A DNA stretch of 7,637 nucleotides from Candidatus Neoflavobacterium equi (GTDB taxonomy: Bacteria; Bacteroidota; Bacteroidia; Flavobacteriales; Flavobacteriaceae): the NCBI GenBank assembly GCA_018065745.1, contig JAGHSS010000037.1:1-7637 (forward strand), in the 5' to 3' direction. Below, in pieces: positions 1-7,611 of this stretch; position 1 is the stretch's first letter; every line of letters starts with the position of its first letter. The position numbers and the translations under genes were made by a program. The notes under the pieces were generated by a model, which had not been told where the DNA came from, did no database searches, and saw only the letters and a list, made by a program, of their open reading frames with translations.

Positions 1-44
1 AACAATAAAAAAAGGAGGGCAATTGCCCTCCTTTTTTTATTGTT
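1..44. terminator. Strong intrinsic terminator, 44-bp perfect palindrome
   Basis: Bases 1-20 and 25-44 are exact reverse complements around an AATT loop that is itself self-complementary, so the whole 44-mer is a perfect palindrome. The GC-rich core (GGAGGGC/GCCCTCC) is followed by a run of seven T and, on the other strand, by another run of seven T, so it can work in both directions. It most likely ends a gene lying to the left of the window and insulates the susC-like operon that starts about 90 bases downstream. The left flank is not visible, so the gene it serves cannot be named. Confidence 0.9.
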
Positions 45-67
45 TATTTTTCAAGGTTACTTATTTA

Positions 68-97
68 TTTCTTAAAGTATTCCTAACAATACCTTTT
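68..97 (+). promoter_or_regulatory. Weak candidate Bacteroidota-type promoter for the susC-like operon
   Basis: TACCTTTT at 90-97 matches the Bacteroidota -7 consensus TAnnTTTG except for the last base. TTTC at 68-71, 18 bases upstream, resembles the -33 TTTG element with one mismatch. It lies between the terminator at 1-44 and the start codon at 136, which is where the operon promoter should be. The region is very AT-rich, so such partial matches arise easily by chance. The leader from about 104 to 135 is AT-rich and has no Shine-Dalgarno sequence, as is usual in this phylum. No operator repeat was seen. Confidence 0.25.
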
Positions 98-135
98 CAT
101 CCAAGGCTTATTTTTATAAATATAAATTATACGCC

Positions 136-3100
136 ATGAAATACTTAGTACTGCTTTTGGTGTTTGTGTCTTGGAAGAGTTCCTATGCACAACAGCAAAT
201 TAGAGGTCGTGTTTATGATAAAAACCTACCACTACAAGGTGTGGTCATCACAAATTTAGACACAAAAGAAATTGTAATGTCCAATTTAGATGGAGACTTT
301 GAAATTCAAGTCTTGGTTGGGCATCTTTTAGAAATTGAGAAAGAAGGCTATGAAACCATAGACTTTCAAATTGAAAACCTCAATTCCATCTTCCTTCAAT
401 TACATCCAATTCAATCCCAAGACTTAGATGCGGTAGTCATAACCGCCTTGGGAATCGGGAAAAAACAGAAACGCTTGGCATATGCCGTACAAGAAGTGTC
501 CACAGAAGTTATGGAAAACTTGACTACTCCAAGTCTTTCTAATCTACTAACGGGTCAAGTCTCTGGATTGTACGTTTCCAATCCCACAGGAATGCAACAA
601 GCTCCACAATTTACTTTAAGAGGAAAGACACCGCTGATAGTTCTTGATGGAATTCCAGTTTCTCAAGAAGTTTATGAAGCGTTGTCTCAGAACAACATTA
701 GGGATATTCAGGTTTTAAAAGGCACAACAGCCTCTGCATTATATGGTTCCCGTGGCCGCAACGGAGCCATTTTAATTACCTCCAAAATCCCAAAGAAAAA
801 GGGAGTTGAAGTGGAGTTTACACAACAAACCATGGTGTCTGCTGGTTTTTTACAATTTCCCAAAACACAAACACAATATGGTAACGGTTCCAATGGTAAA
901 TATGAATTTTGGGACGGTAGAGACGGCGGTATAAATGACGGAGACATGATTTGGGGACCAAAATTAGATACAGGTTTGATGTTGCCACAGTGGAATTCTC
1001 CCATACGGAACCGCAATACAAATGAAATCATTCCTTGGTACGGGTCTGTTGAAGGTAGTGCTTATAATGATAGATCCTCCTTTGAAAGAGTGCCAATCCC
1101 ATGGGAATATCACAATAATCTAAATAATTTTTTAAGAACAGCTGTGATAGACAACACCACATTTTCTGTCAATTCAAAAGGGGAATTTGGAAGTTATAGA
1201 CTCGCTGCAAATTTAGTGAATACTACAGACCGCATCCCGTCTTCAAAACTTCATCGTGGCGGGATATCATTAAATACCACTTCGCAGGTGTCTCCCAAAT
1301 TAGATATACAAACCTCATTGGCATACAACAGAAGTTACACACCAAATAGACCAAATTATGATTACAATCCCAGCTCACATATGTACACGACATTAATATG
1401 GATGGGAAATGATGTAAATGGTACTGATTTAAAAAACAATCTTTGGGTTCCTGGACAAGAAGGTTTCAGACAGGCAAATTGGAATTACGCTTGGTATAAC
1501 AATCCCTGGTTTGGAACAACCTATTTTAAAAACATAAGACATGTTCATGTTGTAAATTCACAAGTAGTCTTGAATTATAAAATCAATCAAGATTTTAGTT
1601 TGAGAAGTAGGGGATCTTTAGTAGTAGATAAGACACAAAGTGAAACTCAAAGTCCCAAATCATATTTTAATTATACGGCACCTCGCACAGGACAATATGC
1701 CCAAAGGCAATCAACAAAACAAGCGGTTGATTATGATGTTTTAGTTACCTATGACAAGCAAATATCTCCAAATTGGACTTTAAACATCAATGGAGGTGGC
1801 TCCGGATATTATTATGATTACAATTATTTATCTGCACAGACAGACGGTCTTCTGATCCCCAATTTAAATAACCTATCCAATTCAATCGGTGCTATTACAG
1901 GCTCAAACAACCAATCAAGGAGAGCTATTTACAGCATTTATGCTACTGCAGAAATTGGAATTCACGATGCTATTTATTTGAATTTAGCTTCTAGAAATGA
2001 TTGGTCTTCCACCTTGCCTTCAAATAACAGATCTTTTTTTTACCCCTCCACCTCAGTTAGTGTATTGCTATCTTCTTTATTTGACTTTCCTCAACAGTTA
2101 AATCTATTAAAGATGTATGCATCTTGGGCACAAGTTTCAAATGATTTGGATCCTTTCTCTCTGAGGTCTTATTACCGCTCAAATGGCACCTCATTCAATG
2201 CCAATCCCATGAGTTATTACCCGTCACTACTTATAAATCCTAACATTTCTCCAGAATCGTCCTTGGCTACAGAAGTAGGTTTGCAGACCATAGCTTATGA
2301 CAATAGAGTTCAGTTTGGATTGACTTATTATCACACCAAAGATATTAATCAAATCATTAGACTTCCAATTTCAGAGGCCTCTGGATTTTTAAACAGGATG
2401 GAAAATGGAAATGAATACACCACAAACGGTTTGGAATTGAATGCTAATATGACGTGGATAAATAGAAAAAATTTCAGATGGAAAACAGCGGTAAATTGGA
2501 GTAGGAGTGTGCAGCGCATCACTGCGATCAATCAAAGTGAAGATCGCTATGGAAATTTAAAAATTGGAGATCGTGTAGATGCATATTATGCCTTTCAATG
2601 GGAAAAAGCTGCAGATGGAAATTTGATCTTAAATCCAACTACAGGACTTCCAACAAGACACAATTACTTGGCTAATTTAGGCCATCTAAACCCAGATTGG
2701 ACTTTTGGAATTAACCAAGAATTCAAATATAAAAATTGGAATTTGAATGTTGGCGTTGACGGTAGTATAGGCGGCATTATGCGTTCTGAAGTTGTTGAGA
2801 AAATGTGGTGGGGCGGGAAACATCCCAATTCAACAACTTACAGGGATGAAGAATACAACAGCGGTGGTTTTGTATACGTTCCTCAAGGTGTCAATGTTGT
2901 ATCAGGTAGCGTAGATTATGATGTCAATGGAAATATACTTTCAGACACCAGGGTTTATACCCCACATACCACAGCAATGAGTTGGCAAACATGGGCACAA
3001 AACTATCCTTATTTAGCAAGAGTTACACAGGCTGAAAGTGCTGTTTTCGCCAATGTTTTTGACCGAACTTTTATAAAATTACGTTCCGTGGTATTGGGAT

Positions 3101-3306
3101 ATGATTTTACATCCATGTTCAAAGAATCTTCTTGGGTTACTGCTTGTTCAGCAACGCTATCTGCATACAATCTGGCCATGTGGAAAAAATCTAAAAATTT
3201 ATTCTCTGATCCAGATTATCAGGTTGATCCCAATAAGAGCAGTCAGAATGATTTACAAGATCCCGCTACCCGATGGATTGGAATTGGTGTGAATTTTAAA
3301 TTTTAA
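136..3306 (+). CDS. SusC/RagA-family TonB-dependent outer-membrane transporter
   Basis: An outer-membrane beta-barrel transporter that takes up a ligand with TonB-ExbBD energy, working with the SusD-like lipoprotein encoded next. The signal peptide covers residues 1-18 (hydrophobic LVLLLVFV, cleavage probably after SSYA). A short carboxypeptidase-regulatory-like beta domain follows at about 22-90, then a TonB-box-like region around 97-107 (DLDAVVITALGIG). The plug runs to about 217 and contains PLIVLDGIPV and the family signature VLKGTTASALYGSRGRNG with ILITSK. The barrel shows the SusC motif WGPKLDTG (273-280) and a late NPNISPES motif near 700, and ends in an aromatic residue (NFKF), as expected for Bam-mediated insertion. 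The length of 1056 aa is normal. There is no STN domain, so direct anti-sigma signalling is unlikely. The plug is shorter than usual between LRG and PLIVLDG. The ATG at 136 is chosen because it gives a complete signal peptide. The family is certain; the substrate is unknown. Confidence 0.96.
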   Translation: MKYLVLLLVFVSWKSSYAQQQIRGRVYDKNLPLQGVVITNLDTKEIVMSNLDGDFEIQVLVGHLLEIEKEGYETIDFQIENLNSIFLQLHPIQSQDLDAVVITALGIGKKQKRLAYAVQEVSTEVMENLTTPSLSNLLTGQVSGLYVSNPTGMQQAPQFTLRGKTPLIVLDGIPVSQEVYEALSQNNIRDIQVLKGTTASALYGSRGRNGAILITSKIPKKKGVEVEFTQQTMVSAGFLQFPKTQTQYGNGSNGKYEFWDGRDGGINDGDMIWGPKLDTGLMLPQWNSPIRNRNTNEIIPWYGSVEGSAYNDRSSFERVPIPWEYHNNLNNFLRTAVIDNTTFSVNSKGEFGSYRLAANLVNTTDRIPSSKLHRGGISLNTTSQVSPKLDIQTSLAYNRSYTPNRPNYDYNPSSHMYTTLIWMGNDVNGTDLKNNLWVPGQEGFRQANWNYAWYNNPWFGTTYFKNIRHVHVVNSQVVLNYKINQDFSLRSRGSLVVDKTQSETQSPKSYFNYTAPRTGQYAQRQSTKQAVDYDVLVTYDKQISPNWTLNINGGGSGYYYDYNYLSAQTDGLLIPNLNNLSNSIGAITGSNNQSRRAIYSIYATAEIGIHDAIYLNLASRNDWSSTLPSNNRSFFYPSTSVSVLLSSLFDFPQQLNLLKMYASWAQVSNDLDPFSLRSYYRSNGTSFNANPMSYYPSLLINPNISPESSLATEVGLQTIAYDNRVQFGLTYYHTKDINQIIRLPISEASGFLNRMENGNEYTTNGLELNANMTWINRKNFRWKTAVNWSRSVQRITAINQSEDRYGNLKIGDRVDAYYAFQWEKAADGNLILNPTTGLPTRHNYLANLGHLNPDWTFGINQEFKYKNWNLNVGVDGSIGGIMRSEVVEKMWWGGKHPNSTTYRDEEYNSGGFVYVPQGVNVVSGSVDYDVNGNILSDTRVYTPHTTAMSWQTWAQNYPYLARVTQAESAVFANVFDRTFIKLRSVVLGYDFTSMFKESSWVTACSATLSAYNLAMWKKSKNLFSDPDYQVDPNKSSQNDLQDPATRWIGIGVNFKF

Positions 3307-3354
3307 ATGCAGGGATATGAATTTAAAAATACGAACACTAAACTTTTTTAAGCC

Positions 3355-4854
3355 ATGATAAAAAATACGTATAAACCCAGTTTCTATTCTATTTATTTTT
3401 TGTGTCTGTTTCAATTCTTTTGCAGCAGTTGCGAATCTGATTTAGATAAGATAAATGAAAATCCAAATTTTTCAGAAACAGTTTCACCACAACTTCTACT
3501 TACTGCAGTATCTGCACATGCATTTAAAGTCTCAGAGCTAGCTCCAATGTATGCCTCCCGTATGGTTATAGGAATTGGTGAAGAAAACACTTTTCAATAT
3601 TACAAATGGAGTAATGGAACAATGAGCAATTACAACCAATTGATGCAGTTGCAAAAAATGACAGAGGAGGCAGAAAAGATTAACAATGCCAATTATAAGG
3701 CTTTAGCGTTGTTCCTAAAAAGTGTATATTTCTTTGATTTAACGTTGAGATTTGGAGACATCCCATTTTCAGATGCATTGAAAGCTGAAACGCACCAAAT
3801 GTTTCATCCAAAATATGATAGTCAAGAGCAAGTTTTTGAGGGCATCCTTTCATATTTGCAAGAAGCTAATGAGTTGATCAATACATCGGATGTGATTTTA
3901 GGCGATATTATATTTCAAGGGGATGTATTACAGTGGAAAAAATTAATCAACGCCTTTAGATTAAAAGTTTTGATCACGCTTTCAAACAAAGATAGGGTTG
4001 GAGGTTTTGAAGTGGCTTCCACGTTCAGAACTATTTTTGAATTGGAAGAATTGATGCTTTCTGATAAAGACAATGGGAGTTTGGTTTTTTATGACGCAAC
4101 CTCAAGCCGTTATTCTCAATTTAACAACAGTAGTTACGGTTCCAGTTTATATATGTCTTCATTTATAGTGGAACAATTACAGCAATGTGAAGACCCAAGG
4201 CTTTTTGTGTTTGCACAGCCTACAGCTTCAGCCTTAGAACGCAATGAATCCCTAACTGCATTTTCATCTTATAATGGGGGAAATCCAATTTCTCAATATG
4301 CCGCAAATGCGTTATTGGTAGCTGATAAAAATATATCTAAAGTTCAATCTCGTTATTACCTTGATCCCATCAATGAGCCTCACAGTCTATTGGGTTTTTC
4401 AGAACAACAATTTATTTTGAGTGAAGCTGTTTTAAGAGGATGGATTCCAGGTGATGCCGTCACTTATTACGAATCTGGAATCGTCAATTCATTCAAATTT
4501 TATCAGGACAATCCTTTGGTTTCAAGTGCGTTATTTGATGGTTTTAATCCCTCTGAATATTTAGAGCATAACAAAGTTAAATTGAGTGTTTCTGATTCAT
4601 TTGAAAATAATTTAGAAAAGATTATTTTGCAAAAATATTTAACGTTATTTCACCAGGGAAGTTGGACGTCTTATTTTGAATACTTAAGAACTTCTTTTCC
4701 AAATTGGCCGATTGATGCAGCTTCACCGGCATTAAAACGCTGGAGGTATCCTTTGTCAGAATACAACAATAATATTAGCAACTTACAGGAAGCATTAAAC
4801 AGGCAATTTGGAGGATCAGATTCCGTTATTGAAGCAACTTGGTGGTTGAAATAG
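3355..4854 (+). CDS. SusD/RagB-family surface lipoprotein (SusD-like_2 type)
   Basis: A ligand-binding lipoprotein expected to sit as a lid on the SusC-type barrel encoded 48 bases upstream. The N-terminus has a hydrophobic stretch (about residues 10-22) ending in CSSC. Cys26 is the likely lipidated residue; Cys at the -3 position is atypical, and Cys23 is a weaker alternative. The following ESDLD is acidic, like the surface-export signal of Bacteroidota lipoproteins. DKINENPN (31-38) is the usual opening of the SusD-like_2 family. The helical TPR-like region carries ALALFLKSVYFFDLT and RFGDIPFSDAL (132-142), a hallmark of the family. The C-terminus keeps GSWTSYFEYLRT, a WRYPLSE segment and the terminal WWLK, all typical of this subfamily. 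The length of 499 aa is normal and nothing suggests truncation. Such proteins are often annotated simply as nutrient-binding lipoproteins, and the sequence does not reveal the ligand. Confidence 0.94.
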   Translation: MIKNTYKPSFYSIYFLCLFQFFCSSCESDLDKINENPNFSETVSPQLLLTAVSAHAFKVSELAPMYASRMVIGIGEENTFQYYKWSNGTMSNYNQLMQLQKMTEEAEKINNANYKALALFLKSVYFFDLTLRFGDIPFSDALKAETHQMFHPKYDSQEQVFEGILSYLQEANELINTSDVILGDIIFQGDVLQWKKLINAFRLKVLITLSNKDRVGGFEVASTFRTIFELEELMLSDKDNGSLVFYDATSSRYSQFNNSSYGSSLYMSSFIVEQLQQCEDPRLFVFAQPTASALERNESLTAFSSYNGGNPISQYAANALLVADKNISKVQSRYYLDPINEPHSLLGFSEQQFILSEAVLRGWIPGDAVTYYESGIVNSFKFYQDNPLVSSALFDGFNPSEYLEHNKVKLSVSDSFENNLEKIILQKYLTLFHQGSWTSYFEYLRTSFPNWPIDAASPALKRWRYPLSEYNNNISNLQEALNRQFGGSDSVIEATWWLK

Positions 4855-4888
4855 ACAAGATTATAAGTTTTAAATTTTACACATAAAT

Positions 4889-4893
4889 TAAAA
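4889..4893 (+). promoter_or_regulatory. TAAAA translation-initiation motif before the phosphohydrolase gene
   Basis: TAAAA lies three bases before the ATG at 4897. In Flavobacterium a TAAAA element close to the start codon is known to promote translation in place of a Shine-Dalgarno sequence. No purine-rich Shine-Dalgarno is present here. The motif favours the ATG at 4897 over the in-frame ATG at 4921. AT-rich DNA produces TAAAA often, so the support is modest. Confidence 0.35.
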
Positions 4894-4896
4894 TAT

Positions 4897-5952
4897 ATGA
4901 AAATTTTACATTTATTGGTAATGAGATTATTTCTTAATGTTATGCAGGCTCAAGAATCAAAAGTAATTGTCGTTACTTTGGACGGATTGCGCTGGCAAGA
5001 ACTCTTTCAAGGAGCCGACAAAGATTTGATATCCGACAAAAAATACACTGAGGATCCCAAACGTTTAAAAGACCTCTTTTTTGATAGTGATGCCTCAAAA
5101 CGCCCTGTACAATTGTTTCCGTTTCTGCATTCTTCCACTGTTCAAAGTGGTTGGGTTTTGGGCAATAGAAGTCAGGGGAGTGTAGTGCAACTTTCCAATA
5201 AGTTTTTAGTTTCAGCACCTGGATACAATGAAATCATCACAGGATTGAAAGATGATGCAGTAGTTTCAAACAATAAAAAAAGGGACAATCCAAATGTCTC
5301 CGTCTTTGAATTGGCACAACAAGATATACGCTTTAAAGATAAGGTAGCTGTTTTTGGAAGTTGGGAGCTCTTTCCTTACATATTCAATGAGAAACGCAGT
5401 AACCTTCCCGTTAATGCCGGATATAGAACCGCAAGCCATTCAAATTTATCAGCAGCAGAAGTGCAGATAAACGCCATGCAAAGACTCACTCCAAAAAGAT
5501 GGCAAGGCGTGCGCTATGATGTTTTTACCCACCAATATGCCTTAGAAGCCTTGAAAAATCAAAAGCCCAAACTCTTGTTTGTTGGCTATGGAGAAACAGA
5601 TGACTTTGCGCATAACGGCCTTTATGATCACTATTTGGAATCTGCGCGAACGGCAGATGAAATGATTAAACAACTTTGGGAGTACACCCAGTCTGATCCT
5701 TTTTACAAAGGACAAACAACTTTTGTAATAACTACAGATCACGGAAGGGGGAATGGATCTTCATGGACGTCACACGGCAAAGGTGTGGACGGGGCAGAAG
5801 CGACCTGGATCATCGCTTTTGGAAATCAAATCAACAGTGGACAAGTCAAATCAACAGGTACTTTTGAAGCCAATCAAATTGCGGCAACCATTGCAAAGCT
5901 ATTGCAGTTGGAATTAAAAGATGCAGGGCAAAAAGGAAAACCGCTATTTTAA
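4897..5952 (+). CDS. Exported alkaline-phosphatase-superfamily metallohydrolase
   Basis: Probably a periplasmic or surface phosphatase or phosphodiesterase acting on the compound handled by the SusC/SusD pair; the gene follows susD by 42 bases. A short signal peptide covers residues 1-18 (cleavage after MQA), although Arg10 interrupts its hydrophobic core. The two-metal site is complete: Asp29 in VVTLDGLRW, a predicted nucleophile Ser106 in SAPGYNEIITG, Asp235 and His239 in GETDDFAHN, Asp281 and His282 in ITTDHGRGN, and His293 in SHGKG. The nucleophile segment aligns without gaps to CxPSRxxxxTG of sulfatases and TFPNHYxxVTG of nucleotide pyrophosphatases, but has the motif of a distinct Bacteroidota group usually annotated as alkaline phosphatase family or phosphoglyceromutase-like. 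At 351 aa it is compact and lacks the extra cap domains of larger relatives. Sulfatase activity is less likely because the CxPSR signature is absent. The superfamily is firm; the substrate is inferred only from context. Confidence 0.9.
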   Translation: MKILHLLVMRLFLNVMQAQESKVIVVTLDGLRWQELFQGADKDLISDKKYTEDPKRLKDLFFDSDASKRPVQLFPFLHSSTVQSGWVLGNRSQGSVVQLSNKFLVSAPGYNEIITGLKDDAVVSNNKKRDNPNVSVFELAQQDIRFKDKVAVFGSWELFPYIFNEKRSNLPVNAGYRTASHSNLSAAEVQINAMQRLTPKRWQGVRYDVFTHQYALEALKNQKPKLLFVGYGETDDFAHNGLYDHYLESARTADEMIKQLWEYTQSDPFYKGQTTFVITTDHGRGNGSSWTSHGKGVDGAEATWIIAFGNQINSGQVKSTGTFEANQIAATIAKLLQLELKDAGQKGKPLF

Positions 5953-5959
5953 ATTCTAA

Positions 5960-6005
5960 TACATATATAAAAAGGCAGCTGTAAGGCTGCCTTTTTATAT
6001 ATGTA
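5960..6005. terminator. Bidirectional intrinsic terminator between convergent genes
   Basis: A perfect 20-bp stem (5960-5979 with 5986-6005) closes a six-base loop, TGTAAG. The core AAAAAGGCAGC/GCTGCCTTTTT gives a T-run after the hairpin on both strands. It begins 8 bases after the phosphohydrolase stop codon and ends 16 bases before the prfC stop codon, so one element serves both convergent transcripts. Confidence 0.93.
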
Positions 6006-6021
6006 GAACACAGAAGTGTTT

Positions 6022-7611
6022 TTATTTGTATTCAGAAACATAGTGAAGTTTCACGCTTGGGAATTTACTTTGCGTCATTTGAATAGAGAATTCAGAATCA
6101 GACAAGAAAACCAAAGCACCAAATTTATCTTTAGCTAAGAACTTTTGTTTGATGCGTTTAAATTCAGCAAACTCCTCATTTTTAGGATCTGTAGCCTCAA
6201 CCCAACATGCTTTGTATGCCGGGAAGTTTTCATACGTACACTTAGCTCCATATTCATGTTCCAAACGGTATTGGATAACCTCATACTGAAGTGCACCTAC
6301 TGTTCCAATTACCTTTCTTCCATTCATCTCCAAAGTAAACAACTGAGCAACTCCTTCATCCATCAATTGATCCACCCCTTTTTCAAGTTGTTTAGATTTT
6401 AATGGGTCAGCGTTGTTGACATATCTGAAGTGTTCTGGAGAGAAACTTGGAATTCCTTTAAACTGCATGTTTTCACCTTCAGTTAAGGTATCACCAATTT
6501 TAAAGTTTCCAGTATCGTGCAAACCGACAATATCACCGGCATATGAAATATCAACAATCTCTTTCTTTTCAGCAAAGAATGCATTTGGAGAAGAGAATTT
6601 TAAATTTTTGTTCAGACGCACGTGCATATAAGGCTTGTTGCGCTCAAATGTACCAGATACAATTTTGACAAACGCAATACGGTCTCTGTGTTTTGGGTCC
6701 ATGTTAGCGTGGATTTTAAACACAAATCCAGAGAATTTAGCCTCTCTAGGGTCCACTACACGGGTATCAGATTCTTTTGGTGTTGGAGAAGGAGCGATCT
6801 CAACAAAGCAATCCAGCATTTCACGCACACCAAAATTGTTTAAGGCAGAACCAAAAAACACCGGTTGTAAGTTACCGTTTAAGTAAGCCTCACGGTCAAA
6901 AGCAGGATATACCTCATGTACCAATTCCAATTCTTCTCTAAGTTTGATGGCTGGTTTTTCACCAACAACATCAACCAATTCTTGAGATTCCAAATCGCTG
7001 ATTGCAATGGTCTCCTCAATATTTTTTCTGCTGTCTCCGCTAAATAGATTAACGTTCTTTTCCCAGATATTGTAAATCCCTTTGAAGTCATATCCCATTC
7101 CAATTGGAAAAGATAGAGGGGTTACATGCAGACCAAGTTTTTGTTCCACTTCATCCATCAAGTCAAAAGCGTCCTTTCCTTCACGGTCCAACTTATTGAT
7201 AAAAACAATCATTGGAATGTTTCTCATTCTGCAGACTTCAACCAACTTTTCAGTTTGTTCCTCAACCCCTTTTGCAACGTCAATTACAACAATCACAGAG
7301 TCAACTGCAGTCAGCGTTCTGAACGTGTCCTCAGCAAAATCCTTGTGACCAGGTGTGTCAAGAATATTGATTTTTTTATCTTTATAATTAAAAGCCAAAA
7401 CAGATGTTGCAACAGAGATTCCTCTTTGACGCTCAATTTCCATAAAATCTGAAGTAGCTCCTTTTTTGATTTTATTGCTTTTAACAGCTCCAGCTTCTTG
7501 AATCGCACCTCCAAAAAGAAGTAACTTTTCAGTTAAAGTGGTTTTACCCGCATCAGGGTGTGCAATAACACCAAAGGTTCTCCTGCGATCTATTTCTTTT
7601 ATATAACTCAT
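6022..7611 (-). CDS. prfC: Peptide chain release factor 3 (RF3), translational GTPase
   Basis: A cytoplasmic class II release factor: a GTPase that removes RF1 or RF2 from the ribosome after the finished peptide is released. The length of 529 aa equals that of the E. coli protein. The GTPase domain has all five motifs: G1 AHPDAGKT (17-24), switch I RGIS (63-66), G3 DTPGH (85-89), G4 NKLD (139-142) and G5 SAL (255-257) within FFGSALNNFGV, a segment characteristic of RF3. The opening RRRTFGVIAHPDAGKTTLTE and SDFMEIERQRGIS also match RF3 rather than EF-G, LepA or tetracycline-resistance proteins. A beta-barrel domain II (about 300-385) and the RF3 C-terminal domain (about 390-529, with VGALQYEVIQYRLEHEYG) follow. 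The start at 7611 fits the family N-terminus; only 26 bases upstream are visible, without a Shine-Dalgarno or a recognisable promoter. It is convergent with the transport operon and shows no functional link to it. Confidence 0.97.
   Translation of the reverse strand: MSYIKEIDRRRTFGVIAHPDAGKTTLTEKLLLFGGAIQEAGAVKSNKIKKGATSDFMEIERQRGISVATSVLAFNYKDKKINILDTPGHKDFAEDTFRTLTAVDSVIVVIDVAKGVEEQTEKLVEVCRMRNIPMIVFINKLDREGKDAFDLMDEVEQKLGLHVTPLSFPIGMGYDFKGIYNIWEKNVNLFSGDSRKNIEETIAISDLESQELVDVVGEKPAIKLREELELVHEVYPAFDREAYLNGNLQPVFFGSALNNFGVREMLDCFVEIAPSPTPKESDTRVVDPREAKFSGFVFKIHANMDPKHRDRIAFVKIVSGTFERNKPYMHVRLNKNLKFSSPNAFFAEKKEIVDISYAGDIVGLHDTGNFKIGDTLTEGENMQFKGIPSFSPEHFRYVNNADPLKSKQLEKGVDQLMDEGVAQLFTLEMNGRKVIGTVGALQYEVIQYRLEHEYGAKCTYENFPAYKACWVEATDPKNEEFAEFKRIKQKFLAKDKFGALVFLSDSEFSIQMTQSKFPSVKLHYVSEYK

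Noticed and set aside
45..135. Riboswitch or phosphate-responsive operator in the operon leader
   Set aside because: The 91 bases are AT-rich without a conserved aptamer-like structure or a repeated operator that I can recognise.
708..1031. A 107-codon open frame on the minus strand inside the susC-like gene
   Set aside because: It lies wholly antisense to a strongly supported coding region, has no recognisable domain and no initiation signal; it is a shadow frame.
3323..3351. Possible hairpin (TTAAAAA with TTTTTAA) between the susC-like and susD-like genes
   Set aside because: Only seven A-T pairs around a 15-base loop, too weak for a terminator and expected by chance in AT-rich spacer DNA.
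4897..5952. Assignment as an arylsulfatase
   Set aside because: The CxPSR or SxPSR formylglycine motif is absent; the segment reads SAPGY, so only the broader superfamily is supported.
7126..7452. A 108-codon open frame (and several shorter ones) on the plus strand opposite prfC
   Set aside because: The prfC frame is conserved throughout and explains the sequence; the antisense products are low-complexity and lack any family motif.
6022..7611. Tetracycline-resistance-type ribosomal protection protein or EF-G instead of RF3
   Set aside because: Length (529 aa), the N-terminal RRRTF-AHPDAGKTT block and the FFGSALNNFGV segment are those of RF3; the extra EF-G/TetM C-terminal domains are missing.
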